Assembly: GCF_003101015.1 (NCBI RefSeq)
Contig: NZ_CP029206.1
Location: forward strand, 496,001-560,000
Direction of reading: 5' to 3'
Origin: Actinobacillus porcitonsillarum
GTDB lineage: Bacteria > Pseudomonadota > Gammaproteobacteria > Enterobacterales > Pasteurellaceae
DNA length: 64,000 nt
Below, in pieces: positions 28,643 through 37,693 of the stretch (its first letter is position 1; each line of letters starts with the position of its first letter). The position numbers and the translations under genes were made by a program. The notes beneath the pieces are model-generated. The model was given only the letters and a program-made list of their open reading frames with translations, searched no databases and was not told the DNA's origin.

Positions 28643-29278
28643 TTAACGAACAAGAGAGCTAGGCTCTTCCACGTTTTTCAACAACGCATATTTTTCAATC
28701 CAGCCAATTACGCCATCGAGATTTTCTTTTTTCATCAGGTTGGTAAAGATAAACGGCTGACCGTTACGCATACGGCGTGCATCACGTTCCATTACGCTTA
28801 AATCTGCACCAACAAACGGCGCTAAGTCGGTTTTGTTGATCACAAGTAAATCAGAACGCGTGATACCCGGTCCGCCTTTACGTGGAATTTTCTCGCCCTG
28901 TGCCACGTCAATCACGAAAATGGTTACATCCGCCAAATCAGGGCTGAACGTTGCCGATAAGTTATCGCCGCCCGATTCGATAAACACGATTTCCACATCA
29001 GGGAAACGCGCAACCATTTCGTCCACCGCTTCTAAGTTCATTGACGCATCTTCACGGATCGCCGTATGCGGACAACCGCCCGTTTCCACGCCCATAATGC
29101 GCTCAGGTGGAAGTAAGCTATTTTTGGTTAAAAACTCCGCATCTTCTTGGGTGTAAATATCGTTGGTAATGACTGCCACGCTGTATTTATCCGCGATTTC
29201 ACGGGTTAATTTTTCGATTAAAGCGGTTTTGCCCGCCCCCACAGGGCCTGCCACCCCGATTTTGATGTATTTACGCAT
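28643..29278 (-). CDS. ureG: Urease accessory GTPase UreG
   Basis: A 211-residue SIMIBI-class GTPase from the ATG at 29278 ([20 protein letters not shown]). The P-loop is GPVGAGKT, then [15 protein letters not shown], the nickel-binding CPH in [25 protein letters not shown], and NKTDLAP. It couples GTP hydrolysis to nickel delivery to urease. The open frame continues upstream through the palindromic element and is not used. AAGGAAAAAC lies before the ATG. Confidence 0.97.
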   Translation of the reverse strand: MRKYIKIGVAGPVGAGKTALIEKLTREIADKYSVAVITNDIYTQEDAEFLTKNSLLPPERIMGVETGGCPHTAIREDASMNLEAVDEMVARFPDVEIVFIESGGDNLSATFSPDLADVTIFVIDVAQGEKIPRKGGPGITRSDLLVINKTDLAPFVGADLSVMERDARRMRNGQPFIFTNLMKKENLDGVIGWIEKYALLKNVEEPSSLVR

Positions 29279-29300
29279 TTGTTTTTCCTTTTTATGGACA

Positions 29301-29390
29301 GCGGACGCCAGCGTGGCGTCCCTACCAATCACGTTAAATTTATTTCCGAGAATTTTTCGGAAGTTGTAGGGACGCCATGCTGGCGTCCGC
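29301..29390. repeat. Palindromic element between ureF and ureG
   Basis: GCGGACGCCAGCGTGGCGTC at the left end and its near reverse complement (GACGCCATGCTGGCGTCCGC) at the right end give arms of about 25 bp with one mismatch. Each arm is itself partly palindromic. The same arm type occurs at 9740-9816. Confidence 0.85.
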
Positions 29391-29395
29391 AAAAA

Positions 29396-30091
29396 TCATG
29401 ACATATATAAACGAGTATAAAGCTGCTCGTGCTGCATCGCTCGGATATCATTCGCTAGCGTTGCCGCCCCAAGCCATTCGAGGTCTGGCGTTAAGCTCTG
29501 TTCGACCGCTTCGGCTATTGGTTGGCGTAGGTCGAACAGAATATCCTGCCCGTCCATTTGGCTTAATGGGATCAATTTAACCCCGTTTGTAACCGCCCCC
29601 ACCGCTGCATTGTAGTAGAACGCATAGAGCGTTTCCGCTTTATCTAATTTCATTGCCTGTGCCACCATCGCAAACACGATAGGGAAATAGCCCTGACAGC
29701 GTTTTTCGACAATCGCTTGTTGAAATTCGGCTAACAACGGGTGTTGTTCGTAGCGGATAAAAATTTTCAACAGACGAACACCGAGTTTATAGCTACCTTC
29801 ACGGCTTTCTCGGGCGATTTTGGTCGCTGCCAATTCTTGATCGAGCTCGAGCAAGCGGTTTAAATCGTTCGCGTCCATCGCATCAAACGCCAGTGAGAGA
29901 TAAGCACCGTCATTGTAAACCCAGTTTTGCAACAACTGCGTTTGCACATATTCCTCAAGACTGGCTTTGCTGTCCACCTTGCGTTGCTGGACGAAGGTTT
30001 CTAAACCGTTGGAGTGGTTAAAACCGCCGATAGGCAAAGTCGGATCGACCAAGTGCAACAATGCGCCGAGTTGTGTTAGTGCTTGTGCCAA
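29396..30091 (-). CDS. ureF: Urease accessory protein UreF
   Basis: A 231-residue all-helical chaperone that joins UreD and recruits UreG. LLHLVDPTLPIGGFNHSNGLETFV (about 11-34) is the family signature; AAVGAVTNGVKLIPLSQMDGQ is the conserved C-terminal region. The start codon is TTG (30089-30091) inside the 3' end of ureE, with GGAG seven bases upstream, so translation is coupled to ureE. Confidence 0.93.
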   Translation of the reverse strand: MAQALTQLGALLHLVDPTLPIGGFNHSNGLETFVQQRKVDSKASLEEYVQTQLLQNWVYNDGAYLSLAFDAMDANDLNRLLELDQELAATKIARESREGSYKLGVRLLKIFIRYEQHPLLAEFQQAIVEKRCQGYFPIVFAMVAQAMKLDKAETLYAFYYNAAVGAVTNGVKLIPLSQMDGQDILFDLRQPIAEAVEQSLTPDLEWLGAATLANDIRAMQHEQLYTRLYMS

Positions 30092-30633
30092 TTTCCATCT
30101 CCGTGATGATGATAGCCGTGATGGTCGTGGCTATGTGAATGAGAATGTCCGTGCCCTTGTGCGGAATTTGCCCGCAACGCTTGGCTTAAACGGCGTTCTG
30201 CTTTTTGCGGTTGAAATCCAGCCGCTTGTAGCCACTCAAACATCGGTTTATCGTAAGGTAAAGTAACCTCATCGCCATCTAAAAACAGTGGCGAATGTTT
30301 GTTACCGATTTCATAACACGCACGTGCCATTTCCGGTAATGTTTTTGGCGAAAGCACAATCACTTCGCTCGGGACAATTTCAATCGCAATCACAAGGCTA
30401 TCGCTGATAAAAACAACATCATCGTGCTTTAATCGCTGCCCTTCTTTTAACAGACGAAACGCCACTTCACGCCCCGATTGAGAAGTTTTACGCAAAATGT
30501 TGCGTTCGCTTTCATACCATTGTAATTGAACGTAATCCACCGTTTGATCCGTGATTTTGCCTTCGGCACGAAGTGCGGTCAGATTACCGATAATTTCTTC
30601 CATAATGGGAAGGATTGGGTTAATTATTTGCAT
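30076..30633 (-). CDS. ureE: Urease accessory nickel metallochaperone UreE
   Basis: A 185-residue nickel carrier. The N-terminal peptide-binding domain (KLKHDD-like EGQRLKHDDVVFIS) and the central nickel-binding region (ACYEIGNKHSPLFLDGDEV) are present. The tail from about residue 160 is very rich in histidine (GHGHSHSHSHDHHGYHHHGD), typical of nickel-storing UreE proteins. It overlaps ureF by 16 bases. Confidence 0.95.
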   Translation of the reverse strand: MQIINPILPIMEEIIGNLTALRAEGKITDQTVDYVQLQWYESERNILRKTSQSGREVAFRLLKEGQRLKHDDVVFISDSLVIAIEIVPSEVIVLSPKTLPEMARACYEIGNKHSPLFLDGDEVTLPYDKPMFEWLQAAGFQPQKAERRLSQALRANSAQGHGHSHSHSHDHHGYHHHGDGNWHKH

Positions 30634-30699
30634 TATTCTTATATCCTATCTTGTCGCAGAGCGACAATACTGCACCTAACCACGTACGTGAGTGCGTGG

Positions 30700-31317
30700 C
30701 TAAACACTTGGCTTGGTATCATTCAACACGGCATACTTCCCATTCATCTCCTCTGCCCAAGCGGTCAAATTTGGGAAATTTTTTGCAAGATCGTAACCGA
30801 TTTTATCGGCTCTAAATTGCCACCAATCAATTAAACAAACGGCGGTTAATGTGCCGATATTGAGTTCTGTACCGAATGGTTTTAAAGCCTCTTCGAGCTG
30901 GTTTAGGCTACGAATATTGCGTTCCATCAGCTGTTGATGACGGCTTGTCCACCATTCGTTTTCAGGACGGAGCATTTTTTCGGCGATCATTGGCATGATA
31001 TTTTCCATAATGCCATCCGCCAAATTGTGCAACGCCAATACCGCCCAGCGAGGTTTACCACTTTCAGGCAATAGTTTGGGTTGCTTGCCTTTTTGATCGA
31101 GATATTCGCAAATTAACAAACTTCCGAAAAGCCAATTTCCACAATTTCGCTGCAATGCCGGCACTCGTCCAAGCGGATTGTCTTGATTGTGTGGCGAATT
31201 TGGGTCGAATGATGAAGTAATACGTAATAGTTCTGTTTTATCTTCAAGTTGTTGATGTTTTAAAGTTGCCAACGCTTTACGAGCGTATGGGCTAGTGGTG
31301 GAGTACCAAAGTTTCAT
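30700..31317 (-). CDS. ureX: Glutathione S-transferase family protein inside the urease cluster
   Basis: A 205-residue protein with a thioredoxin-like N-terminus (MKLWYSTTSPYARKALATLK, with a SPYARK motif in place of the usual SPFxRKV) and an all-helical C-terminal half (LADGIMENIMPMIAEKM). This is the GST fold. A 205-residue extra frame, ureX, is known between ureC and ureE in A. pleuropneumoniae, and this gene matches it in position and length. No role in urease activity is evident from sequence. It lies 66 bp upstream of ureE on the same strand. Confidence 0.8.
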   Translation of the reverse strand: MKLWYSTTSPYARKALATLKHQQLEDKTELLRITSSFDPNSPHNQDNPLGRVPALQRNCGNWLFGSLLICEYLDQKGKQPKLLPESGKPRWAVLALHNLADGIMENIMPMIAEKMLRPENEWWTSRHQQLMERNIRSLNQLEEALKPFGTELNIGTLTAVCLIDWWQFRADKIGYDLAKNFPNLTAWAEEMNGKYAVLNDTKPSV

Positions 31318-31441
31318 AAAAACTCCTTAATTTGTTACGATTTGTAGCGAACTTGCTCACAAATAAACATTTTTAACAAGACTACTCAAAAATTCATTTT
31401 TTCTTTATAATTCCTTCGTTTTTTAACATAGGAGAATGAAA

Positions 31442-31774
31442 ATGAGTGCTTGGATTTTACTTTTTATTTCTATTGCGGCTGAAGTTTGCGGCACAACCGC
31501 TTTAAAACTGAGCGATGGATTTACCAAACCCTTGCCAACGCTCGCCGCTGCGATTGCTTTTACGTTAGCGTTTTATCTGATTTCTGTTGTTTTCCGCACC
31601 TTGCCTGTCGGTTTAGTTTATGCCGTTTGGTCAGGTTTAGGCATCATTCTAACATCTGTAATTGCCTTTTTTGCCTTTGGACAAAAGCCTGATTTGTGGG
31701 GGTGTGTCGGAATAGCAATGATTTTAGGCGGCGTGCTAGTAATCAATTTATTGTCCAACAGTTCCGCGCATTAG
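31442..31774 (+). CDS. Small multidrug resistance (SMR/EmrE-like) efflux protein
   Basis: A 110-residue four-span membrane protein. The membrane-embedded glutamate of the family is in SIAAEVCGTTALKLSDGFTK, and LPVGLVYAVWSGLGIILTSV is the conserved third helix region. It should export cationic compounds by proton antiport. I choose the second ATG (31442), since AGGAG is 7 bases upstream; the ATG at 31436 is too close to it. It lies on the opposite strand to all surrounding nickel/urease genes, between ureC and the GST-like gene. Confidence 0.9.
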   Translation: MSAWILLFISIAAEVCGTTALKLSDGFTKPLPTLAAAIAFTLAFYLISVVFRTLPVGLVYAVWSGLGIILTSVIAFFAFGQKPDLWGCVGIAMILGGVLVINLLSNSSAH

Positions 31775-31776
31775 CT

Positions 31777-31820
31777 ACAAGCGGTCAATTTTACAAATTT
31801 TTTTGCAAATTCGACCGCTT
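31777..31820. terminator. Inverted uptake-word pair between SMR gene and ureC
   Basis: CAAGCGGTCAATTT and AAATTCGACCGCTT pair over about 12 bp with one bulge, with a T-rich loop. It lies between the convergent SMR and ureC stops and may terminate one or both. Confidence 0.6.
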
Positions 31821-31824
31821 ACCA

Positions 31825-33543
31825 TTAAAACATAAAATACCGCTGCGCAAGTGGTACTTTTTTCGCTGGTTCGCAGGTAATCAGTTCGCCATCAACACGG
31901 ACTTCATAGCGTTCCGGATCAACGGTGATTTCAGGTGTTGCGTTGTTGTGAACAAGGTCTTTTTTACCGATGTTACGGCAACCTTGTACTGCAATCGTCT
32001 CTTTTTCAATACCAAAGGTTTCTTTGATATTGGCTTCAACACCTGCTTGTGAAACGAAGAACACCGCACTTTCTCGGTTGGCTTTTGCGTGCGCGCCAAA
32101 CATTGGGCGGTAGAATACCGGCTGCGGTGTTGGGATAGACGCATTTGGATCGCCCATTTTCGCATAGCTGATAAAGCCTTTTTTCATCACGAATTCCGGT
32201 TTTACACCAAAGAACATCGGTTTCCAAAGAACGATATCCGCAATTTTGCCCACTTCTAATGAACCCACGTGTTCGCTAATACCGTGCGCAATCGCTGGGT
32301 TGATGGTGTATTTGGCAATGTAGCGTTTGATACGGAAGTTGTCGTTGCCTTCTGTGCCAAGCTCGCCACGTTGCGCTTTCATTTTGTCGGCGGTTTGCCA
32401 CGTACGTGTTACCACTTCTCCTACACGTCCCATCGCTTGCGAGTCGGAACTCATAATCGAGAACACGCCGATGTCGTGCAAAATATCTTCTGCCGCAATG
32501 GTTTCAGGGCGGATACGGCTGTCGGCAAAGGCAACATCTTCCGGCACACGTTTATCTAAATGGTGGCAAACCATCAACATATCTAAATGCTCATCAATGG
32601 TATTGATTGTAAACGGACGAGTTGGGTTGGTCGAAGCCGGCAATACGTTCGGGTACATCGCTGCCTTGATAATATCCGGTGCATGTCCGCCACCTGCGCC
32701 TTCGGTATGGAAGGTATGGATAACACGTCCGTCAATCGCTTTCATGGTATCTTCTAAGAAACCGCTCTCATTTAAAGTGTCAGTGTGGATTGCCACTTGC
32801 ACATCCATTTCATCGGCTACTTTTAATGCTGCATCAATCACAGCCGGCGTAGCCCCCCAGTCTTCGTGGATTTTTAAGCCTAACGCACCAGCACGAATTT
32901 GCTCTTTCAATGGTTCGAGTGTTGAGCAGTTGCCTTTGCCAAAAAAGCCCACGTTTACCGGTAAGGCTTCACAGGCTTGGAACATACGTTGAATGTTCCA
33001 AGCGCCAGGGGTACAAGTGGTCGCGTGCGTACCGTCTGCAGGACCTGTACCACCGCCAATCATCGTGGTAATACCGTTTTCAATGGCGTGCTGTGCTTGT
33101 TGTGGGCAAATCCAGTGGATATGCGTATCAATACCGCCGGCGGTTGCAATTAAATGTGCACCGTTATGCACCTCCGTGCTTGCGCCGATAATCATATTTG
33201 GGGTTACATTGTCCATTGTGTCAGGGTTACCCGCTTGACCAATGCCGACAATACGACCATCACGAATACCAATATCCGCTTTAATAATGCCGAGTTTAGC
33301 GTCAATAATCATCACGTTGGTTAAAGCAAAATCTAACACATTGGGATTATCACGGGTTGCCGTGCCTGATTGCGCCATACCATCACGCACCGATTTACCG
33401 CCACCGAATTTACACTCATCGCCTTTGGTTAATAAATCCTGCTCAATGGTCGCCCATAAATCGGTATCGCCTAAACGGACTTTATCGCCAACGGTTGGTC
33501 CATAAGTCGCCACATATTGACTGCGTGGAATTGTTAATGCCAT
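31825..33543 (-). CDS. ureC: Urease alpha subunit
   Basis: The 572-residue catalytic subunit, hydrolysing urea to ammonia and carbamate. Expected active-site parts are present: [12 protein letters not shown], the carbamylated lysine in [42 protein letters not shown] and the flap cysteine-histidine in [15 protein letters not shown]. Length fits the family (about 570). It lies 11 bp after ureB. Downstream the strand is interrupted by the opposite-facing SMR gene before the accessory genes resume. Confidence 0.98.
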   Translation of the reverse strand: MALTIPRSQYVATYGPTVGDKVRLGDTDLWATIEQDLLTKGDECKFGGGKSVRDGMAQSGTATRDNPNVLDFALTNVMIIDAKLGIIKADIGIRDGRIVGIGQAGNPDTMDNVTPNMIIGASTEVHNGAHLIATAGGIDTHIHWICPQQAQHAIENGITTMIGGGTGPADGTHATTCTPGAWNIQRMFQACEALPVNVGFFGKGNCSTLEPLKEQIRAGALGLKIHEDWGATPAVIDAALKVADEMDVQVAIHTDTLNESGFLEDTMKAIDGRVIHTFHTEGAGGGHAPDIIKAAMYPNVLPASTNPTRPFTINTIDEHLDMLMVCHHLDKRVPEDVAFADSRIRPETIAAEDILHDIGVFSIMSSDSQAMGRVGEVVTRTWQTADKMKAQRGELGTEGNDNFRIKRYIAKYTINPAIAHGISEHVGSLEVGKIADIVLWKPMFFGVKPEFVMKKGFISYAKMGDPNASIPTPQPVFYRPMFGAHAKANRESAVFFVSQAGVEANIKETFGIEKETIAVQGCRNIGKKDLVHNNATPEITVDPERYEVRVDGELITCEPAKKVPLAQRYFMF

Positions 33544-33554
33544 TTTCTTTCTCC

Positions 33555-33860
33555 TTACAGTTTGCCATCAATTGCGTTATGGAAACCGTAAATGATTTTG
33601 TTTCCGCCAAATTCTACCAATTCTACCGTTTTAGCCTCGCCCGGCTCAAAACGAATAGCATTGCCTGAAGGCACATTTAAACGCATACCACGCGCCAAAG
33701 TGCGGTCAAATTCGAGTGCGTTATTGGTTTCAAAAAAGTGATAGTGAGAGCCAACTTGAATTGGTCGGTCGCCTTTATTTACCACATCTAATTTTACGGT
33801 CTTACGTCCAACATTGGCTTGAACATCACCGTCTGCTAATTTGTATTCGCCTGGGATCAT
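33555..33860 (-). CDS. ureB: Urease beta subunit
   Basis: A 101-residue subunit starting at [20 protein letters not shown] (ATG at 33860). Conserved [39 protein letters not shown] and the terminal NAIDGKL are seen. The open frame extends 18 codons upstream into the palindromic element; those residues are not family sequence. An AAAGGAT-like ribosome site precedes 33860. Confidence 0.97.
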   Translation of the reverse strand: MIPGEYKLADGDVQANVGRKTVKLDVVNKGDRPIQVGSHYHFFETNNALEFDRTLARGMRLNVPSGNAIRFEPGEAKTVELVEFGGNKIIYGFHNAIDGKL

Positions 33861-33879
33861 TTTTTTATCCTTTTGTCTT

Positions 33880-33947
33880 GTAGGGGCGAAATATTTTTCG
33901 CCCTGAATGCCCACGATTGCTTAGGGCGAAAGATGTTTCGCCCCTAC
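33880..33947. repeat. Palindromic element between ureA and ureB
   Basis: GTAGGGGCGAAATATTTTTC followed by GCCC at the left, GGGCGAAAGATGTTTCGCCC followed by CTAC at the right. Each side can fold on itself (GGGCGAAA/TTTCGCCC) and the ends pair with each other. Confidence 0.85.
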
Positions 33948-33955
33948 AATGTCCA

Positions 33956-34258
33956 TTAACGGATTGGATTATGTACGGTTACTAATTTTGTGCCATCAGG
34001 GAAAGTTGCTTCAATCTGCACTTCGTGCACCATTTCCGCTACGCCTTCCATCACATCTTCAACGCTTAACAATGTTGCGCCGTATTGCATTACTTCTGCG
34101 ACAGTCATACCATCACGAGCCGCTTCTTGTAAATGGCTGGCAATATAAGCAATCGCCTCCGGATAATTTAATTTCACACCACGAGCCTTACGTTTTGCCG
34201 CAAGTTCGCCAGCAAGAAAAAGCATCAGTTTTTCTTGTTCTCTTGACGTTAAATGCAT
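33956..34258 (-). CDS. ureA: Urease gamma subunit
   Basis: The 100-residue small structural subunit. The family start [20 protein letters not shown], then [22 protein letters not shown] and [18 protein letters not shown]-like C-terminus ([19 protein letters not shown]), are diagnostic. GAAGGAACAAA precedes the ATG. It is the first of ureABC and follows the urea transporter. Confidence 0.97.
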   Translation of the reverse strand: MHLTSREQEKLMLFLAGELAAKRKARGVKLNYPEAIAYIASHLQEAARDGMTVAEVMQYGATLLSVEDVMEGVAEMVHEVQIEATFPDGTKLVTVHNPIR

Positions 34259-34292
34259 ATTTTGTTCCTTCTTTTAACAATAAATTGTTTGC

Positions 34293-34342
34293 GTAGGGGC
34301 GGGGCGATGTGCCCGCCCGATATTTCATAGGGAAAGCCCCTA
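34293..34342. repeat. Palindromic element between urea transporter gene and ureA
   Basis: GTAGGGGCGGGGC and its partner ending AAGCCCCTAC bracket a second hairpin GGGGCGATGTGCCCGCCC. It is a shorter member of the GTAGGG...CCCTAC family. Confidence 0.75.
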
Positions 34343-34349
34343 CAATCCA

Positions 34350-35255
34350 TTATGGATTTAAAATTTTCACTAATTTGTTTTTATCAAAATTCGCTTTATC
34401 AACTTTGGATTTTACCAACAATAAAATCCAGCTGGCGACAATAAAACCGATGGTATAAGTTGCCAAACCGGTTTTTGCCACACCAAATTGAATGAACACC
34501 GCCATAAGCGAGCCTAAAATCACATAGGCAAAATTGCGTAATTTCGTGCCGGCAAAGGCGCAAGCAACCAATATCGGCGAGAAGCCATAAATCCCATTTG
34601 CCAAGCTATTTTGATCTACACCTAACAAATGATGAGCAAATGCCGTACCTATTGCGGCAGCGGCAATCCCCCACATTGCGGCAACGGGTGAGCTAATCGC
34701 AATCGCTAAGAAAAGTAACGCCCCTGTTACCGCACTTGAGCCAAAATTCACTTCCGCCCACGCATAAAATGGCGAACGTACCGCATCTACCGTATTGGTA
34801 TAATCCGCTAATGCCGGCGTGGTTTGTGTTAAACCGAACAGCTCAAATTTCGACACCGCCCAGCAAAAAATCCAGCAACTTAAAACGAAAGGGAAAGTAA
34901 ACGCCACACGCTTACGTTTCATAAACGCTCGCATAATTAACGTTGAAATAATGGCTGCGAGCAAGCCTAAAATCCAAATTAACGGGTTAGTCGCATCAGT
35001 TTCGCCAAAGGTAAACATCACGCACATAAACGCAAGGCTGGCGTTAAAGCCGTATAAGCCTTGATCGATTTGAGCCAACGGATAGCCTAATGCTTTTGCT
35101 GTAAGCGTCCCGATTAACGCCCCGAGCAAGCACGCCACCCCCAGTGTCCAATGGCTAAAGAACATCGCAATCACGATAACCAAGCCCGACAACCCGTTTT
35201 CTTGCAGAAAAATCTGCCCTACCCCCGTGAGGGTTTCTTTGATGAGTTTTTGCAT
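34350..35255 (-). CDS. apuT: Urea transporter, UT family (ApuT-like)
   Basis: A 301-residue membrane protein of the UT urea-channel family. Two internally repeated halves are visible: the LTGVGQIFLQENGLSGLVIVI start, LGYPLAQIDQGLYGFNASLAF in the first half, and LGVDQNSLANGIYGFSPILVA in the second, the last two being the paired pore-lining repeats. It imports urea for the urease encoded next to it. A. pleuropneumoniae ApuT is the characterised homologue. It lies 20 bp downstream of cbiO. Confidence 0.94.
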   Translation of the reverse strand: MQKLIKETLTGVGQIFLQENGLSGLVIVIAMFFSHWTLGVACLLGALIGTLTAKALGYPLAQIDQGLYGFNASLAFMCVMFTFGETDATNPLIWILGLLAAIISTLIMRAFMKRKRVAFTFPFVLSCWIFCWAVSKFELFGLTQTTPALADYTNTVDAVRSPFYAWAEVNFGSSAVTGALLFLAIAISSPVAAMWGIAAAAIGTAFAHHLLGVDQNSLANGIYGFSPILVACAFAGTKLRNFAYVILGSLMAVFIQFGVAKTGLATYTIGFIVASWILLLVKSKVDKANFDKNKLVKILNP

Positions 35256-35275
35256 ATTACCTTCCTGTTGTGTTT

Positions 35276-35905
35276 TTATGGTTTTGTAAGATGTAATACT
35301 TTATCGGCTAATTGGTCGCAGAAATCTTGATCGTGCGAGGCAATCAGCATCGGCAACGGCAATGCTTTTAGAAGAGCAGTCAATTTTGCTTTATTTTTTG
35401 CATCTAAGCCGTTGGTCGGTTCATCAAGTAAGAGCATTTTCGGCTGCATTGCCAACACACCAGCCAATGCCGTGAAATTTTTTTCGCCGCCGGAGAGCAA
35501 ATTCACAGGGCGATCTTTAAGATGTTCAATCCCAAGTTGTTGCAGCTGGTTCAGGGCAATCTCGTAGGCTTCTTGCTTATTTTTTCCCTGATTTAAGCAA
35601 CCGAACGCTACGTCATCTAATACCGTTGGACCAAATAATTGATCGTCTGCATTTTGGAAACAAATCCCCACCGTACCACGCCAAGGCTCAAAATCCGCTT
35701 CGGTTTTACAAAGCGTGCCAAAGAGTTCAATCTCGCCCGAATGAATCGGCACAAACCCCAAAAGCGCCAATAATAATGTCGATTTCCCCGTACCGATTTC
35801 CCCTTGCAGGAAAAATTTTTGCTGATCGGTAATAGTAAAATTTAAATCAGAAATGACCGCTTGTTGATTGCGACAGAGGGTTAAGTTTTTAACGTTTAAA
35901 ATCAT
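35276..35905 (-). CDS. cbiO: Nickel/cobalt ECF transporter ATPase CbiO
   Basis: A 209-residue ABC ATPase. Walker A is GEIGTGKSTLLLA, the Q-loop ICFQNADDQLFG (with the ECF-type FQNPDxQ pattern altered to FQNADDQ), the signature LLSGGEKNFTALAG, Walker B MLLLDEPTNGLD and the H-loop IASHD. It energises nickel uptake with CbiQ and CbiM. About 209 residues is on the short side for CbiO. A palindromic element lies between it and cbiQ. Confidence 0.93.
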   Translation of the reverse strand: MILNVKNLTLCRNQQAVISDLNFTITDQQKFFLQGEIGTGKSTLLLALLGFVPIHSGEIELFGTLCKTEADFEPWRGTVGICFQNADDQLFGPTVLDDVAFGCLNQGKNKQEAYEIALNQLQQLGIEHLKDRPVNLLSGGEKNFTALAGVLAMQPKMLLLDEPTNGLDAKNKAKLTALLKALPLPMLIASHDQDFCDQLADKVLHLTKP

Positions 35906-35932
35906 TGATTTGCTTTCCTGTTTTACTCTTTC

Positions 35933-36002
35933 GTAGGGTGGGCATCCTTGCCCACCATTTATATCCGATGATATTTTCGGTGGGCAAGGATGCCCACCCT
36001 AC
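35933..36002. repeat. Palindromic element between cbiQ and cbiO (GTAGGGTGGGC type)
   Basis: GTAGGGTGGGCATCCTTGCC and the matching right arm (GGCAAGGATGCCCACCCTAC) form perfect arms of about 25 bp with an AT-rich centre. Nearly identical to the element at 25140-25211. Confidence 0.88.
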
Positions 36003-36021
36003 GTATATTCTCTTTGAAAAA

Positions 36022-36633
36022 TTAAACCCTAAACCCTCTCGCTTTCATTGCCATTTCTGCCTTTTCCGCTTTTAGCATTGCGTGAATAAGCAAAAGTGCC
36101 ACACGTTGTGAATACACTTTGATTGTATAAAGATTGCACTTTGGCTGAAATCCCCTCGCTTTCATCGCTCTGTCCATTTTCTCGTTCAGCTCGCTTAACA
36201 GGGCAATATAACGCACCGTGAGAATAAACAGATGTTTGAGTTTTTTCGGTAGCGGTAATTTGGTGATCGCTTGCACTAAAATGGTGTCAGTCACATGGTG
36301 CAGAAAAAGCCAAACCGACAGCACAATCAAATTCATTCTCAGGGTTATCAACTTCGCTAAAGCGATACCGTGCGTATTCAGTTCTACGCCATCGGTGCCG
36401 ATTTTCCAGCTTAACGTTGCCCAAACCAAGACGGAGAAAAGATTAAATTTCAGCCAACGTTTGAGCAAATGTTTTGGTTGATGGCTATGCAAAAAACACA
36501 CCCAAGCGGCAATACAAGCGGTTAAAATCAGCAAGAATGTTGCAGATTGAATACTGCTTGCCACAATGCCGAAGATAAAGGCATAAACGAGGCGGTAGTG
36601 CGGTTCAAGAAATCGTGTTTGGCCTTCCGTCAT
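36022..36633 (-). CDS. cbiQ: Nickel/cobalt ECF transporter transmembrane protein CbiQ
   Basis: A 203-residue T-component with several hydrophobic helices in the N-terminal half and the coupling-helix pair that ECF T-proteins use to touch the ATPase: MDRAMKARGFQ near 155 and AEKAEMAMKARGFRV at the C-terminus (the AxxARG motifs). Its start overlaps the cbiM stop by four bases, so translation is coupled. Confidence 0.92.
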   Translation of the reverse strand: MTEGQTRFLEPHYRLVYAFIFGIVASSIQSATFLLILTACIAAWVCFLHSHQPKHLLKRWLKFNLFSVLVWATLSWKIGTDGVELNTHGIALAKLITLRMNLIVLSVWLFLHHVTDTILVQAITKLPLPKKLKHLFILTVRYIALLSELNEKMDRAMKARGFQPKCNLYTIKVYSQRVALLLIHAMLKAEKAEMAMKARGFRV

Positions 36634-37235
36634 CGTTGCAACGCCTCTGGCATCATTTTGGCGAGGGTTAAAATCACGCCTACGCTGACTAGGCTATCGA
36701 CCACAAACACAGGCAAGTGTGAAACCAGCAACAAACCGATAAGATCGCCATAAGCCTTACCGCCGTCAAAGGCTAATACCAGCGAAGCAACCAATGCCGA
36801 ACCGCCTACACCGATCACGCCAGCCAGCACGCCCGATAAAATCAACCCTTTGCGAGTGGTCGCTTTTCTTAACATTGGGAACACCAACAAACGCACTGCC
36901 AATGCAGGAAGCGCCATAATACAGAGGTTCACACCTAACACCGCAAAACCACCGAAGGAAAAGAGCAACACTTGCAGCACCAAAGCAATCAAAAATGCAG
37001 GGAAAACCGCCCAGCCTAAAAACAATCCAGCAATGCCATTTAAAATCAGATGTACGCTGCCAATCCCAACCGGAATATGAATGGTGCTTGCCACAAAGAA
37101 CGCCGAAGCAAAAAGTGCGGTAATCGAAAGATGTTCATAATTCATCTTCTTTAAGCCAATCGCCACGCCCACCACGGCGCAAACCGCCCCGATTATCAAG
37201 GTTGAACTGTGTAACACGCCTTCAGACAAGTGCAT
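36630..37235 (-). CDS. cbiM: Nickel/cobalt ECF transporter substrate component CbiM
   Basis: A 201-residue membrane protein. The N-terminal MHLSEGVLHS is the metal-binding start of CbiM/NikM proteins, in which the first residues and His2 coordinate the metal. HIPVGIGSVHLILNGIAGLFLGW contains the further conserved histidine motif. It overlaps cbiL (TAATG) and cbiQ (ATGA). Confidence 0.94.
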   Translation of the reverse strand: MHLSEGVLHSSTLIIGAVCAVVGVAIGLKKMNYEHLSITALFASAFFVASTIHIPVGIGSVHLILNGIAGLFLGWAVFPAFLIALVLQVLLFSFGGFAVLGVNLCIMALPALAVRLLVFPMLRKATTRKGLILSGVLAGVIGVGGSALVASLVLAFDGGKAYGDLIGLLLVSHLPVFVVDSLVSVGVILTLAKMMPEALQR

Positions 37236-37693
37236 TACTTCGCTCCTTTTCTGGCTTTTAGCAATGCCACAACGCCGAATAAACCGAGAATGTAACCAAT
37301 GCCACCGATCACATCACGCAGATAAATTTTGTTTTTCAGTTGCTCGATCTCTTCACGCAATAGCTGAATATCCGCTGTGTTGGTTTGTGCGACGATTTTT
37401 TGCACTTGTGCCTCGGCACGATGCCCTTCCATACCTTCCACAATCACGGTAAAAACGCCGTCTTGCGTGAGAGGCAGAACGAATCGCCCTTCTTTATCGG
37501 TTTTGCCGTAAACAACCGGCTCGGTTTCGTTTGGTTTTACCGCTTCCACATACGTTTCTGCTACCGGTGTTTGGTCGGAATAATAGGCTTTGCCCGTGAT
37601 TTGTTGCCCATCATATTGCGCCGATAAATGCATACCGTGGGCAAACAGATTGGTAGAAAACAGCAAAAAAATGACCGCTTGTAGGTGTTTCAT
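37235..37693 (-). CDS. cbiL: Nickel transporter accessory membrane protein CbiL
   Basis: A 152-residue protein with a signal peptide (MKHLQAVIFLLFSTNLFAHG), a carboxypeptidase-regulatory/Ig-like domain (QITGKAYYSDQTPVAETYVE; GKTDKEGRFVLPLTQDGVFTVIVEG) and a C-terminal membrane anchor (GGIGYILGLFGVVALLKARK). Proteins of this form accompany NikM-type nickel transporters. It is coupled to cbiK and cbiM by one-base overlaps. Confidence 0.88.
   Translation of the reverse strand: MKHLQAVIFLLFSTNLFAHGMHLSAQYDGQQITGKAYYSDQTPVAETYVEAVKPNETEPVVYGKTDKEGRFVLPLTQDGVFTVIVEGMEGHRAEAQVQKIVAQTNTADIQLLREEIEQLKNKIYLRDVIGGIGYILGLFGVVALLKARKGAK

Noticed and set aside
32327-32992. Long plus-strand open frame (221 codons) opposite ureC
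   Set aside because: Antisense to conserved ureC codons; low-complexity translation with no recognisable domain.
33861-33914. N-terminal extension of UreB by 18 codons
   Set aside because: The extension translates the palindromic element; UreB proteins start at MIPGEY and a ribosome site fits the later ATG.
25140-36002. CRISPR array or transposon ends
   Set aside because: The repeats are single palindromes far apart with no regular spacers and no adjacent cas or transposase genes.
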